In this document: one piece after another, positions 7,967 to 17,331 of the stretch
How the letters are laid out: every line of letters starts with the position of its first letter
Numbering within the stretch: position 1 is the stretch's first letter
DNA from: an uncultured Propionivibrio sp.
GTDB lineage: Bacteria > Pseudomonadota > Gammaproteobacteria > Burkholderiales > Rhodocyclaceae
Assembly: GCA_938040985.1 (NCBI GenBank)
Contig: CALHZD010000131.1
Location: 1-34,999, forward strand
Direction: 5' to 3'
Length of the DNA: 34,999 bases
Notes under the pieces: model-generated
The model's input: only the letters and a program-made list of their open reading frames with translations
What the model was told of the DNA's origin: nothing
Databases searched by the model: none
Translations under genes and position numbers: made by a program

Positions 7967-9457
7967 ATGCACACCGAAAAAGCGCCCTCAATGACTTTGC
8001 AAACAATGGTCGCAGACGCGACATTGCAGGGAAAGCGCGTCCTGACGCTCGGGCTGGGAGAAAGCGGTCTGGCGATGGCGCGCTGGCTGGCGCGCGAAGG
8101 CGCACGCGTTCGCGTGGCCGATAGCCGCGCTGCGCCGCCGAATGCGGACGCACTGCGCGTATCCGTCCCGGATGCCGAACTGTTTGCTGGCGGTTTTCCT
8201 GATGCGGCGTTTGCCGGGGTTGATCTGCTGGCGATTTCTCCCGGCGTGCCGGTTTGCACTCCCGAAATTGCCGCCGCTGCGGCTCGCGGTTTGCCGCTTG
8301 TCTCCGAAATCGAACTGTTCGCCTGGGGCGTGCGCAAATATGCGCCGCATTCAAAAATCATCGCCATTACCGGCAGCAACGGCAAGACGACGACGACGGC
8401 GCTGACGGTGCATCTGCTTTCGGCGGCCGGCGTACCGGCCGTTGCCTGCGGCAATATTTCGCCTTCGGCGCTTGATGCGCTGATGCGGGCGCTGGCCGAC
8501 GGCGCGTTGCCGGCGGTCTGGGTGCTTGAATTGTCGAGCTTCCAGCTGGAAACGACCTATTCGCTGAACGCCGCGGCAGCGACGGTGCTCAACATTAGCG
8601 AAGACCATCTCGACCGGTATGCCGACATGGCCGCTTACGCAGCGGCCAAGGCCCGTATATTCAAGGGCTGCCGGGCGATGGTCGTCAATCGCGACGATGC
8701 GCGCGTGGCAGCTTGGGAGGGCGAGCCATGGGCGCCGCCGCACCGTATCGGCTTTGGTCTGGATCGCCCGTTGCGCGCCGGGGATTACGGTATCGCCGAC
8801 GGCTGGATCGTGCGCGGCAGAACGCGCCTAGCCGCCCTGGCGGAGTTGCCGCTGGCGGGCCTGCACAATGCCGCCAATATCATGGCGGCGCTGGCGCTCG
8901 GCGAGGCGGCGTTTGACAAAGAACATGGCATTTCGCCGCAGCGCCTGCTGGCTGGACTGGCGACGTTTTCCGGCCTGCCGCATCGCGTGGAGAAGGTGGC
9001 GGAAATCGGCGGAGTCGCTTATTTCGACGATTCCAAAGGCACCAATGTCGGCGCGACGCAGGCTGCGCTGCAAGGTTTGGGACGCAAGGTCGCGATCATT
9101 CTCGGCGGTGAAGGCAAGGATCAGGATTTTTCTCTGCTGCGGCCCGCATTGGTCGCGCATGCCCGCGCTGTGGCGCTGATTGGCCGTGATGCCCGCCTGA
9201 TCGCCGCAGCGATCGGTGAAGTGGGCGTGCCCGTGCATTTCTGCGCCGATCTGCCGCAGGCAACGCGCTGGTGCGCCGGCCAGGCGCAGCCCGGGGACGC
9301 TGTGCTGCTTTCGCCGGCCTGCGCCAGCTTCGACATGTTCCGTAATTACGCCCATCGCGCCGAGGTTTTCGTTGCCGCCGTACAGGCGCTGCAAGGTGAG
9401 CCGAAAAATACGGCGGCGCATACGGCGGAAAATTCAGTTAAAGGATCGGTACGATGA
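7967..9457 (+). CDS. murD: UDP-MurNAc-L-Ala:D-Glu ligase MurD
   Basis: MurD adds D-glutamate to UDP-MurNAc-L-alanine. The ATP loop GSNGKTTTT begins at G136. A Rossmann-like N-terminal motif (LTLGLGESGLAMARWL) binds the UDP substrate. The central domain has ELSSFQLETTYSL and NISEDHLDRY, and the C-terminal domain has YFDDSKGTNVGAT and LGGEGKDQDF. The start is uncertain. ATG 7967 lies one base after the mraY stop and has no clear ribosome site, while ATG 7991 or 8006 would give an N-terminus closer to E. coli MurD. The C-terminal 25 residues are polar and poorly conserved. The stop overlaps ftsW (ATGA). Confidence 0.95.
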   Translation: MHTEKAPSMTLQTMVADATLQGKRVLTLGLGESGLAMARWLAREGARVRVADSRAAPPNADALRVSVPDAELFAGGFPDAAFAGVDLLAISPGVPVCTPEIAAAAARGLPLVSEIELFAWGVRKYAPHSKIIAITGSNGKTTTTALTVHLLSAAGVPAVACGNISPSALDALMRALADGALPAVWVLELSSFQLETTYSLNAAAATVLNISEDHLDRYADMAAYAAAKARIFKGCRAMVVNRDDARVAAWEGEPWAPPHRIGFGLDRPLRAGDYGIADGWIVRGRTRLAALAELPLAGLHNAANIMAALALGEAAFDKEHGISPQRLLAGLATFSGLPHRVEKVAEIGGVAYFDDSKGTNVGATQAALQGLGRKVAIILGGEGKDQDFSLLRPALVAHARAVALIGRDARLIAAAIGEVGVPVHFCADLPQATRWCAGQAQPGDAVLLSPACASFDMFRNYAHRAEVFVAAVQALQGEPKNTAAHTAENSVKGSVR

Positions 9458-10614
9458 TTCCATCCTTCGACACCCCGCGCCGCCTGCCCGCCGAAGTCGA
9501 TCTGACGCTGCTCTGGAGCGCCCTGTTTTTGCTGCTTCTGGGCATGGTCATGGTCTATTCGGCCTCGGTGGCCATTGCCGAGGCTGACCGCTATACCGGC
9601 AACCATCCGGCCTACTATCTGGTGCGCCACGGTATTTTTCTGGCCATCGGCCTAAGCGCGGCAGCGGCGGCTTTCCAGGTCCCAATGAAAACATGGGAGC
9701 GGATTGCGCCCTGGCTTTTCGTTGCTGGCTGCGCGCTGCTGGCGCTGGTATTGATTCCGGGAATCGGGCGCGAAGTCAATGGCGCGCGCCGCTGGCTGCC
9801 GCTGGGTATCGTCAATCTCCAGCCGTCCGAACTGATGAAGCTGTTTGCCGTGCTCTATGCCGCCGACTACACGGTGCGCAAGATGCCGTACATGCATAAC
9901 CTGAAAAAGGCCTTTCTGCCGATGGCGTGTGCGATGATTGCCGTCGGCGTGCTGTTGCTCAAGGAACCGGATTTCGGTGCCTTTGTCGTTGTGATCTCGA
10001 TTGCCATGGGCATCCTTTTTCTCGGCGGGATGCGGGCGCGCTTGTTTGCCGTGCTGATCATCGTGCTGCTGGCTGCATTTACCGCGCTGATCCTTACTTC
10101 GCCGTACCGGCGCGACCGTATTTTCGGTTTTATGGATCCGTGGGCCGATGCGTTTGGGCGCGGTTATCAGCTTTCACATGCGCTGATCGCTTTCGGGCGC
10201 GGCGAATTCTTTGGCGTTGGGCTGGGCGCCAGTGTCGAAAAACTGTTCTACCTGCCCGAGGCGCATACCGACTTTCTGCTCGCGGTGATTGCCGAAGAGC
10301 TGGGTTTTGTCGGCGTCACGCTGGTGGTCGTCTTATTTGGACTGCTCATCCAGCGGGCGTTTGCCATCGGCCGCCAGGCCGTCACGCTTGACCGCCTTTA
10401 TCCGGCGCTGGTGGCGCAGGGCGTTGGCATCTGGATCGGCGTGCAGGGGTTCATCAACATGGGCGTAAATATGGGGGTGTTGCCGACTAAAGGTCTGACA
10501 CTGCCGCTGATGAGCTTCGGCGGATCGGGCATTCTGATCAATTGCGTCGCGCTGGCGATCGTCCTGCGCGTCGATTGGGAAAACCGGCAGTTGATGCGGG
10601 GCACCAAATTATGA
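9454..10614 (+). CDS. ftsW: SEDS-family peptidoglycan glycosyltransferase FtsW
   Basis: FtsW polymerises lipid II into glycan strands at the septum, paired with FtsI. The 386-residue protein has about ten membrane segments. It carries the SEDS signatures LLLKEPDFGAFVVV (about 165-178) and, near the C-terminus, NMGVNMGVLPTKGLTLPLMS followed by FGGSG. The large periplasmic loop contains the conserved region FGRGYQLSHALIAFGRGE. The start ATGA overlaps the murD stop, and the end overlaps murG by four bases. Its position between murD and murG, rather than beside mrdB/pbpA, separates it from RodA. Confidence 0.96.
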   Translation: MIPSFDTPRRLPAEVDLTLLWSALFLLLLGMVMVYSASVAIAEADRYTGNHPAYYLVRHGIFLAIGLSAAAAAFQVPMKTWERIAPWLFVAGCALLALVLIPGIGREVNGARRWLPLGIVNLQPSELMKLFAVLYAADYTVRKMPYMHNLKKAFLPMACAMIAVGVLLLKEPDFGAFVVVISIAMGILFLGGMRARLFAVLIIVLLAAFTALILTSPYRRDRIFGFMDPWADAFGRGYQLSHALIAFGRGEFFGVGLGASVEKLFYLPEAHTDFLLAVIAEELGFVGVTLVVVLFGLLIQRAFAIGRQAVTLDRLYPALVAQGVGIWIGVQGFINMGVNMGVLPTKGLTLPLMSFGGSGILINCVALAIVLRVDWENRQLMRGTKL

Positions 10615-11714
10615 GGCCCGGAACATTGACGCTGCTGGTTATGGCCGGCGGAACCGGCGGCCATGTGTTTCCCGGTCTGGCGGTGGCCGATCTGCTGCAT
10701 GCGCGCGGCTGGAACGTCATCTGGATGGGAAATCCGAACAGTTTCGAGGCGCGCACCGTACCGGCGCGCGGTTACGAAATGGCCTGGGTGAAATTCGGCG
10801 CATTACGCGGTAAAGGATTGCTGCGCAAACTGCTGCTGCCGTTCAGTCTGCTGTCCGGTTTTTGTCAGGCGCGGCGCGAAATTCGCCGTATCCGGCCGGA
10901 TGTTGTACTTGGCATGGGCGGGTATATCAGCTTTCCGGGCGGCATGATGGCCGCCTTGTCCGGCCGCCCGCTCGTGATTCATGAACAAAACTCTATTGCC
11001 GGGCTGGCCAATCGCGTTCTTGCCGGTGTAGCCAAACGCATCGTCTGCGGTTTCCCCGATGCGTTGCGTAACAGCGTCTGGGCGGGTAATCCGGTGCGCG
11101 CCGAAATTGCGCATCTGCCGCCGCCGGATAAGCGTTTCGCCGATCGTCCGGCCGGGGCGCCGATCCGTTTGCTGGTGCTGGGCGGCAGCCTAGGCGCCGC
11201 GGCGCTCAACGATATTGTGCCGCGCGGTTTGGGGCTGATCCCCGAGGCGGAACGCCCGCAGGTCGTGCATCAAGCAGGCGCAAAGCATCTGGCGCAGTTG
11301 CAGGAAAATTATGCGGCGGCCGGCGTGCACGCCGAATGCGTCGATTTTATCGACGATATGGCCGGCGCCTATGCCTGGGCCGACCTGGTGCTGTGCCGCG
11401 CCGGCGCGCTAACCGTGGCCGAACTGGCCGCAGCGGGCGTGGCGAGCATTCTTGTGCCTTATCCGCACGCCGTGGATGACCATCAGACGGCCAACGCTCG
11501 TTTTCTCACTTCGGCGGGGGGCGCCATCCTGTTGCCGCAGGCCGAGATGACGCCGGAGTCGGTCAGCCTGATCCGCAACTACACGCGCGGGCAGTTGTTG
11601 CAGATGGCCGAACGCGCGCGTGCGCTGGCCAAACCGGAAGCCGCCGAAACGGTGGCGCAGATTTGCGAAGCGCTGGTCAAGCCGGCCGGCGGCGGAGAAC
11701 AGCATGCGGCATAA
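10611..11714 (+). CDS. murG: UDP-GlcNAc:lipid I N-acetylglucosaminyltransferase MurG
   Basis: MurG adds GlcNAc to lipid I to give lipid II at the inner face of the membrane. The true start is the ATG at 10611, overlapping the ftsW stop as ATGA. The reading frame is open further upstream, but only inside ftsW. The protein is 367 residues with GT-B folds. The first glycine loop is MAGGTGGHVFPGLAVA near residue 11, the second is LVLGGSLGAAALN, and the acceptor region is HEQNSIAGLANR. The nucleotide-sugar side has RAGALTVAELAAAG and PYPHAVDDHQTANA. It overlaps murC by 11 bases. Confidence 0.95.
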   Translation: MRPGTLTLLVMAGGTGGHVFPGLAVADLLHARGWNVIWMGNPNSFEARTVPARGYEMAWVKFGALRGKGLLRKLLLPFSLLSGFCQARREIRRIRPDVVLGMGGYISFPGGMMAALSGRPLVIHEQNSIAGLANRVLAGVAKRIVCGFPDALRNSVWAGNPVRAEIAHLPPPDKRFADRPAGAPIRLLVLGGSLGAAALNDIVPRGLGLIPEAERPQVVHQAGAKHLAQLQENYAAAGVHAECVDFIDDMAGAYAWADLVLCRAGALTVAELAAAGVASILVPYPHAVDDHQTANARFLTSAGGAILLPQAEMTPESVSLIRNYTRGQLLQMAERARALAKPEAAETVAQICEALVKPAGGGEQHAA

Positions 11715-13110
11715 GGTCAAACACATTCATTTCGTCGGCATCGGCGGTTCCGGTATGAGCGGCATCGCGGAGGTGCTCGCCAATCTGGGCTTTACGGTCA
11801 GCGGTTCCGATCTTGCCGACAATGCGACGACGCGCCGCCTAGCGGGCGTCGGTATCCGTATTGCCGTCGGCCATGCCGCTGCGAATATCGCGGGCGCTGA
11901 TGCCGTGGTCGTCTCAACGGCGGTGCACGCGGACAATCCCGAAGTCACGACGGCCCGTGAGCGGAAAATTCCCGTCGTGCCGCGCGCGCAAATGCTCGCT
12001 GAGCTGATGCGCTTGAGGCGAGGCATCGCCGTGGCGGGTACGCACGGCAAAACGACGACGACCAGCCTGGTCGCCTCGATTCTGGGTGAAAGCGGAATGG
12101 ACCCGACCTTCGTCATCGGCGGCCGGCTCAACGCCGCCGGCGCCAATGCGCGACTCGGCGCCGGTGAATTCATTGTCGCTGAGGCGGACGAATCGGACGC
12201 ATCTTTCCTTTATTTGTCGCCGGTGATTTCTATTGTTACCAACATCGACGCCGACCATATGGAAACTTATGGGCATGACTTTGGCCGGCTCAAACAGACG
12301 TTCATCGATTTTTTGCAGCGTCTGCCGTTCTATGGCGTGGCCGTGCTGTGCGCCGATGACGCCAACGTGCGCGAGATTATGCCGGCGGTGACGAAGCAGA
12401 TCGTCAGCTATGGCCTCGATCCGGCCGCAAACGTGCGCGCCGAGAACATCGTCACGGATCATGGGCAGATGCGGTTTGACTGTGTGCGTACGAACGGTGG
12501 CGTGTCGCGTCTACCGGTCACGCTCAATCTGCCGGGTGTTCACAATGTACTCAATGCGCTGGCGGCGATTGCCGTGGCCAGTGAACTGGGCGCACCCGAT
12601 GCGGCGATTGTCAGGGCGCTGGCTGAATTCAAGGGCGTTGGCCGGCGCTTCCAGCGCTATGGCGAGGTGGCTTTGCCGGGCGGCGGCGCGTTTACGCTGG
12701 TTGATGATTACGGCCATCATCCGGCGGAAATGCGTGCGACGATTGCTGCGGCTCGCGGCGCTTTCCCGGGCCGCCGTCTGCTATTGGCGTTCCAGCCGCA
12801 CCGTTACTCGCGTATGCGTGACTGTTTTGAGGATTTCGTCAGCGTGCTCTCCAGTGTCGATGCTTTGGTGCTGGGCGAAGTCTATGCCGCGGGCGAGGCG
12901 CCGATCGTGGCGGCGGACGGGCGTTCGCTGGCCCGCGCACTGCGCGTGGCAGGAAAAATCGAGCCGGTTTTTGTCGAGGACGTTGCGGCGATGCCGGCGG
13001 CAATCATCGATGCGGCGCGTGACGGCGATGTTGTCATGACGATGGGTGCCGGATCGATTAGCAGCGTACCGGGAAAACTGGCTGCCGGGTTGGTCGGCGC
13101 GGCTTCGTAA
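11704..13110 (+). CDS. murC: UDP-MurNAc:L-alanine ligase MurC
   Basis: MurC adds the first amino acid of the stem peptide. The chosen ATG at 11704 has GGAG seven bases upstream and gives the typical start MRHKVKHIHFVGIGGSGMSG. The 468-residue protein has the ATP loop GTHGKTTTT starting at G112. It also has VAEADESDASFLYL, NIDADHMETYG, and in the C-terminal domain DDYGHHPAEMRAT and FQPHRYSRMRD. The 5' end overlaps murG by 11 bases. The 3' end leads to a 64-base gap before ddlB, the only sizeable break between murG and ftsQ. Confidence 0.96.
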   Translation: MRHKVKHIHFVGIGGSGMSGIAEVLANLGFTVSGSDLADNATTRRLAGVGIRIAVGHAAANIAGADAVVVSTAVHADNPEVTTARERKIPVVPRAQMLAELMRLRRGIAVAGTHGKTTTTSLVASILGESGMDPTFVIGGRLNAAGANARLGAGEFIVAEADESDASFLYLSPVISIVTNIDADHMETYGHDFGRLKQTFIDFLQRLPFYGVAVLCADDANVREIMPAVTKQIVSYGLDPAANVRAENIVTDHGQMRFDCVRTNGGVSRLPVTLNLPGVHNVLNALAAIAVASELGAPDAAIVRALAEFKGVGRRFQRYGEVALPGGGAFTLVDDYGHHPAEMRATIAAARGAFPGRRLLLAFQPHRYSRMRDCFEDFVSVLSSVDALVLGEVYAAGEAPIVAADGRSLARALRVAGKIEPVFVEDVAAMPAAIIDAARDGDVVMTMGAGSISSVPGKLAAGLVGAAS

Positions 13111-13122
13111 AGGATGAATGGA

Positions 13123-13191
13123 ATGAGCCTAGAGGTGACATTTTTGGCAAAAACAAGCGATATAGGCGGTGCGCATGAGTCCGTTCGGTAA
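13123..13191 (+). other. Possible 22-codon mini-ORF overlapping the ddlB start
   Basis: An ATG at 13123 with AAAGGA eight bases upstream opens a 22-codon frame. It runs through the murC-ddlB gap and stops at TAA 13189-13191, 17 bases inside ddlB in another frame. It could couple ddlB translation to murC, be the remnant of a deleted gene, or be chance. There is no homology argument for a functional peptide. Confidence 0.2.
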
Positions 13192-14080
13192 GGTTGCCGT
13201 GCTGATGGGCGGGCGCTCGGCGGAGCGTGATATTTCGCTCGACAGCGGTTCGCGGGTATTGGCGGCGCTGCAACGGCAAGGCGTCGATGCGCAGGCGTTC
13301 GATCCGGCGGAACAGCCGTTGAGTGATCTGGCGGCGTTCGACCGCGCCTTTATTGCGCTGCATGGGCGTTATGGCGAGGATGGCACGATTCAGGGCGCGC
13401 TTGAATTGATGGGCGTGCCCTATACCGGCAGCGGTGTGATGGCTTCGGCGGTTGGCATGGATAAATGGCGCACCAAGCTGATCTGGCGCGCAGCCGGTTT
13501 GCCGATGCCGAATTTCATCATGCTGGACGAAAACTGCGATTTTGAGGCGGCTGAACGGCATCTGGGGCTGCCGATTTTCGTCAAACCGGCGTGTGAAGGC
13601 TCGTCAATCGGCATTACCCGCGTCAGTCGGGTGGGGCAATTGCAGGCTGCTTACCGCGAAGCGGCAAAGCACGATACCTTGGTCATCGCCGAGCAGGCAA
13701 TTTCGGGCGGCGAGTATACGGTGGCCGTTCTGGGCGACGAGGCACTGCCTGTCGTCCGTATTGTTCCGGCAACCGAGTTTTACGACTACGAGGCCAAGTA
13801 TCTTCGCAACGATACCCAATATTTATGCCCGTGCGGTCTGCCGGAGGCGCGTGAGCGGGAAATGCGCGCGCAGGCGCTGGAAGCTTTTCGCATTCTCGGC
13901 TGCCGGGGATGGGGGCGGGTCGATTTTCTGATGGATGAGCGTGGCGCAGCCTATTTGCTCGAAATCAATACGTCTCCGGGAATGACGGATCATTCCCTTG
14001 TGCCAATGGCGGCTCGGGCGGCAGGAATTTCTTACGAGCAGCTTGTCTGGCGTGTGCTGGAACAGGCTGGGCTGGGGTGA
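13175..14080 (+). CDS. ddlB: D-alanine--D-alanine ligase DdlB
   Basis: This ATP-grasp enzyme makes the D-Ala-D-Ala dipeptide that MurF uses. The 301-residue protein starts MSPFGKVAVLMGGRSAERDI, matching the N-terminal substrate-binding motif of the family. The ATP-grasp loop KPACEGSSIGI is near residue 136, and the C-terminal LLEINTSPGMTDHSLVPMA carries the metal and phosphate ligands. ATG 13175 is preferred because AGGCGG lies five bases upstream. An in-frame GTG at 13169 would add two residues. It ends directly before ftsQ. Confidence 0.95.
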   Translation: MSPFGKVAVLMGGRSAERDISLDSGSRVLAALQRQGVDAQAFDPAEQPLSDLAAFDRAFIALHGRYGEDGTIQGALELMGVPYTGSGVMASAVGMDKWRTKLIWRAAGLPMPNFIMLDENCDFEAAERHLGLPIFVKPACEGSSIGITRVSRVGQLQAAYREAAKHDTLVIAEQAISGGEYTVAVLGDEALPVVRIVPATEFYDYEAKYLRNDTQYLCPCGLPEAREREMRAQALEAFRILGCRGWGRVDFLMDERGAAYLLEINTSPGMTDHSLVPMAARAAGISYEQLVWRVLEQAGLG

Positions 14081-14083
14081 GTG

Positions 14084-14836
14084 ATGTGGAATCGTCCGCG
14101 ACTGATGATGGCCGTTGCTGATCTACTTTTTGTGATCGGCGCGGCTGCGTTGCTGGTTGCCGCGGTGATTTGGGGGATGCATCTACCGTTTTTTCCGCTA
14201 CGCGAGGTCGTGTTCCAGCGCGAACTTCAGCATGTGCGAATGGACGATGTCGAACAGATTTTGACAGAACGCTTGCATGGAAATTTTTTCAGTATCGACC
14301 TTGATCGTTTGCAGCAGACAATTGAAGAGTTGCCTTGGGTGCGTCACGCGCAAGTGCGCCGGCAGTGGCCGGGACGCATTGAGGTGGATGTCGAGGAGCA
14401 CCTGCCGGCGGCTCTATGGGGGACTTCCGGCGGACAGCTTGTCAATTCATATGGCGAACTGTTTTTTGCCGATGTTACGGATATGCCGCAACGTTTGCCG
14501 GTACTGACCGGGCCGATCGAGATGGCGCAAGAAATGCTCGATTATTTCCGCCAGGCGGAAACCTTGCTGGCATCGGTCAAACGCTGGCCGAAGGCACTCG
14601 ATGTTTCGCCGCGCCTGGCGCTGCGCCTGACGCTCGATGACGGCATGGTCGTCGAACTGGGCCGGCAGCAGGAAAAAGCGCCGATCAAGCAACGGATTGA
14701 GCGTTTCGTCGAGCATTATCCGAGCGTGCTGACGGCGGCTGGACAGCCGCCGGTGGCCGTCGATATGCGATATCCAAATGGGTTTGCGCTGCGTGTCGGC
14801 GCAGTGGCGGCAACTGAAAGTAAAGGAAGACCATGA
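14084..14836 (+). CDS. ftsQ: Cell division protein FtsQ
   Basis: FtsQ is a bitopic divisome protein that recruits FtsB and FtsL. The 250-residue chain has one hydrophobic segment near residues 12-32 (LLFVIGAAALLVAAVIWG). It is followed by a POTRA domain beginning LREVVFQRELQHV, with the typical LPWVRHAQVRRQWPGRIEVD, and then the FtsQ/DivIB domain. ATG 14084 has GGGGTG four bases upstream. The GTG at 14081, directly after the ddlB stop, is an alternative. The stop overlaps ftsA as ATGA. Its place between ddlB and ftsA is standard. Confidence 0.93.
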   Translation: MWNRPRLMMAVADLLFVIGAAALLVAAVIWGMHLPFFPLREVVFQRELQHVRMDDVEQILTERLHGNFFSIDLDRLQQTIEELPWVRHAQVRRQWPGRIEVDVEEHLPAALWGTSGGQLVNSYGELFFADVTDMPQRLPVLTGPIEMAQEMLDYFRQAETLLASVKRWPKALDVSPRLALRLTLDDGMVVELGRQQEKAPIKQRIERFVEHYPSVLTAAGQPPVAVDMRYPNGFALRVGAVAATESKGRP

Positions 14837-16062
14837 GCAGGGAAAACAAGGAATTCATCGTCGGTCTTGATATCGGCACGACCAAAGTCGTCGCACTGGT
14901 TGCCGAAATTACTCCGGAAGGCGGCCTCAATATCATCGGCATGGGGTCGCAGGATTCACGCGGCTTGCGCAAGGGAGTCGTCGTCAATATTGAAGAAACG
15001 GTGGCGACGATCTCGCGCGTCATGCAGGAAGTCGAGCTGATGGCTGATTGCAAAATCAAGGATGTGTATACCGGAATTGCGGGTAGCCATATTCGCAGCT
15101 TTAATTCAAACGGTATGGTGGCGATCAAGGACAAGGAGGTGACGCCGGCCGATATCGAGCGCGTCATCGAAACTGCGCGCGCCATGCCGATTCCCGCCGA
15201 TCAGGAAATCCTGCATATCCTGACGCAGGAATTCATTATTGATGATCAGGATGGCATCCGCGAGCCGATCGGCATGAGCGGCTTTCGTCTCGAGGTGAAG
15301 GTGCATATCGTCACGGGCGCCGTTTCGGCGGCGCAAAACATCGTCAAGTGCGTGCGCCGTTGCGGTCTGGAGGTCTGTGATCTGGTCTTACAGCCGCTGG
15401 CGTCAAGCTATGCCGTGTTGTCGGAAGATGAAAAAGACCTCGGCGTCTGCCTTGTCGATATTGGCGGTGGCACGACCGATCTAGCCGTGTGGACGCAGGG
15501 AGCGATCCGCCACACGGCCGTGATTCCGATCGCAGGTGACCAGGTGACCAACGATATTGCTATGGCGCTGCGCACGCCGACGCGCGAGGCGGAGGACATC
15601 AAGCGCAAGTTCGGCTGTGCACTGTCTGATCTGGCCGATCCGGAAGATGCGCTCGATGTGGCCGGTGTCGACGATCGTCCGTCGCGGCGGCTGTCGCGGC
15701 GCGCGCTAGCTGATGTGATTCAGCCGCGCGTCGAGGAATTGTATGAATTGATTCAGGCCGAACTGCGCCGCGCCGGTTTTGAGGAAGTGCTTTCGTCCGG
15801 CATCGTACTGACCGGCGGCGCATCCGTCATGCCCGGCATGATCGAGCTGGGCGAAGAGGTATTCCACATGCCGGTGCGGCTGGGCATCCCGAAGTATTAC
15901 GGCGCCCTGGCCGACGTTGTCCAGAACCCGCGTTTTGCCACGGCCTGCGGGTTGCTCATGGAGGCGCAGGTGCAGCGCAAGCGTGGATTAAAGGTGCGCG
16001 AGACGAGCAATGCCCGGCAGGTTTTGGGGCGGATGCGTTCGTGGTTTGAAAAGAATTTTTAA
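14833..16062 (+). CDS. ftsA: Actin-like cell division protein FtsA
   Basis: FtsA anchors FtsZ filaments to the membrane and signals to the later divisome. The 409-residue protein has actin-fold ATP motifs: VGLDIGTTKVVALVAE at about 10-25, VDIGGGTTDLAVW near 212, and the late adenosine motif IVLTGGASVMPGM near 322. The 1C subdomain includes IAGSHIRSFNSNG. The last residues, RMRSWFEKNF, form the amphipathic membrane-targeting helix. AGGAAG precedes the ATG, which overlaps the ftsQ stop. A 66-base gap separates it from ftsZ. Confidence 0.96.
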   Translation: MSRENKEFIVGLDIGTTKVVALVAEITPEGGLNIIGMGSQDSRGLRKGVVVNIEETVATISRVMQEVELMADCKIKDVYTGIAGSHIRSFNSNGMVAIKDKEVTPADIERVIETARAMPIPADQEILHILTQEFIIDDQDGIREPIGMSGFRLEVKVHIVTGAVSAAQNIVKCVRRCGLEVCDLVLQPLASSYAVLSEDEKDLGVCLVDIGGGTTDLAVWTQGAIRHTAVIPIAGDQVTNDIAMALRTPTREAEDIKRKFGCALSDLADPEDALDVAGVDDRPSRRLSRRALADVIQPRVEELYELIQAELRRAGFEEVLSSGIVLTGGASVMPGMIELGEEVFHMPVRLGIPKYYGALADVVQNPRFATACGLLMEAQVQRKRGLKVRETSNARQVLGRMRSWFEKNF

Positions 16063-16128
16063 GGAAATGCTGAAGCGTCGTTGTTTGTGCGTATTTATTC
16101 ATGTTTTTTTTTGCGAAGGAGAAACGCT

Positions 16129-17331
16129 ATGGCCATGTTTGAAATCATCGACAAAGAAGAAAGCGCAAGTGATACGGAGACCATTATCAAGGTTGTCGGT
16201 ATCGGCGGGGCAGGCGGCAACGCCGTCGATCATATGATCCGCGAAGGCGTCATGGGGGTCGATTTCGTCGCTGCTAACACGGATGCGCAGGCGCTTAAGC
16301 GCTCTGTCGCGCATCGCAAGATTCGTCTCGGTAAATCCGGCCTGGGCGCAGGTGCTAAACCGGAAGTCGGTCGGAATGCGGCGCTGGAGGAACGCGAGCA
16401 GATTGCCGAGACGCTGCGAGGCGCCAATATGGTCTTCATTACCGCCGGCATGGGCGGCGGCACCGGCACGGGCGCCGCGCCGATCATCGCCGAGGTCGCG
16501 CGCGAAATGGGGATTCTGACGGTTGCCGTCGTAACCAAGCCGTTTGCCTTTGAAGGCAAGCGCGCCAAAGTGGCAGAGGCCGGTCTGGTCGAGTTGCAGA
16601 AGAACGTTGATTCGCTGATCGTGATCCTCAACGACAAATTGATGGATGTGCTCGGTGACGATGTTTCGATGGAAGATGCGTTCAAGGCCGCCGACAACGT
16701 GCTGCGCAATGCGGTGGGCGGCATCGCGGAGATCATCAATTATCCTGGCCTCGTCAATGTCGACTTTGAAGACGTGCGCACGGTCATGAGCGAGATGGGA
16801 ATGGCGATGATGGGGTCGGCCAGTGCCGCCGGCGTCGATCGCGCCCGCATTGCCGCCGAACAGGCCGTTGCCTCGCCGTTGCTCGAAGGCGTTAATCTTT
16901 CCGGCGCCAAGGGTGTGCTGGTCAATATTACGGCGACCCGTGGCCTGAAGATGAAGGAAGTCAATGAAGTGATGAGCACGGTGCGTGAATTCGCCGCCGA
17001 AGACGCGCATATTATTTTCGGCGCGGTTTACGATGAGTCGATGGCCGATGAAATTCGCGTCACCGTTGTGGCGACGGGCCTGGGGCAAGCGCAGGTGCGT
17101 CGTCAGGGCTTTACCGTCATCGATACGCCGGTGGCGCAGGCGACCGGAACCAATGATGCCTATGCCATGCATGCCGACGCGATTGACTACGCTGCGCTCG
17201 ATGGCATTCCGGCCGTGTTCCGCAACAATATGCGCAGTGGTCGCAGCAGTGCAACGACCGTTGAGGCGATGGTCAATAATGGCATGGACCGCTACGATAT
17301 TCCGGCGTTTCTGCGTAAACAGGCCGACTGA
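16129..17331 (+). CDS. ftsZ: Tubulin-like GTPase FtsZ
   Basis: FtsZ polymerises into the Z ring. The 400-residue protein has the N-terminal glycine-rich motif VVGIGGAGGNAVDHM and the tubulin signature GGGTGTG at 109-115. The T7 region NVDFEDVRTVM supplies the synergy-loop aspartates. A variable linker leads to the C-terminal FtsA/ZipA-binding peptide DIPAFLRKQAD. AAGGAG seven bases before ATG 16129 fixes the start; an upstream TTG at 16081 in the same frame would run through a T9 tract and is not credible. ATG 16135 is a minor alternative. It is the last gene of the dcw block before an apparently separate lpxC unit. Confidence 0.97.
   Translation: MAMFEIIDKEESASDTETIIKVVGIGGAGGNAVDHMIREGVMGVDFVAANTDAQALKRSVAHRKIRLGKSGLGAGAKPEVGRNAALEEREQIAETLRGANMVFITAGMGGGTGTGAAPIIAEVAREMGILTVAVVTKPFAFEGKRAKVAEAGLVELQKNVDSLIVILNDKLMDVLGDDVSMEDAFKAADNVLRNAVGGIAEIINYPGLVNVDFEDVRTVMSEMGMAMMGSASAAGVDRARIAAEQAVASPLLEGVNLSGAKGVLVNITATRGLKMKEVNEVMSTVREFAAEDAHIIFGAVYDESMADEIRVTVVATGLGQAQVRRQGFTVIDTPVAQATGTNDAYAMHADAIDYAALDGIPAVFRNNMRSGRSSATTVEAMVNNGMDRYDIPAFLRKQAD

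Noticed and set aside
6547..8454. Open frame of about 635 codons antisense to murF, mraY and murD
   Set aside because: It is a shadow of three intact genes, with no ribosome site and no domain.
11620..11703. Upstream in-frame extension of murC into murG
   Set aside because: The conserved MurC N-terminus and GGAG spacing place the start at 11704; the extension is murG coding sequence in another frame.
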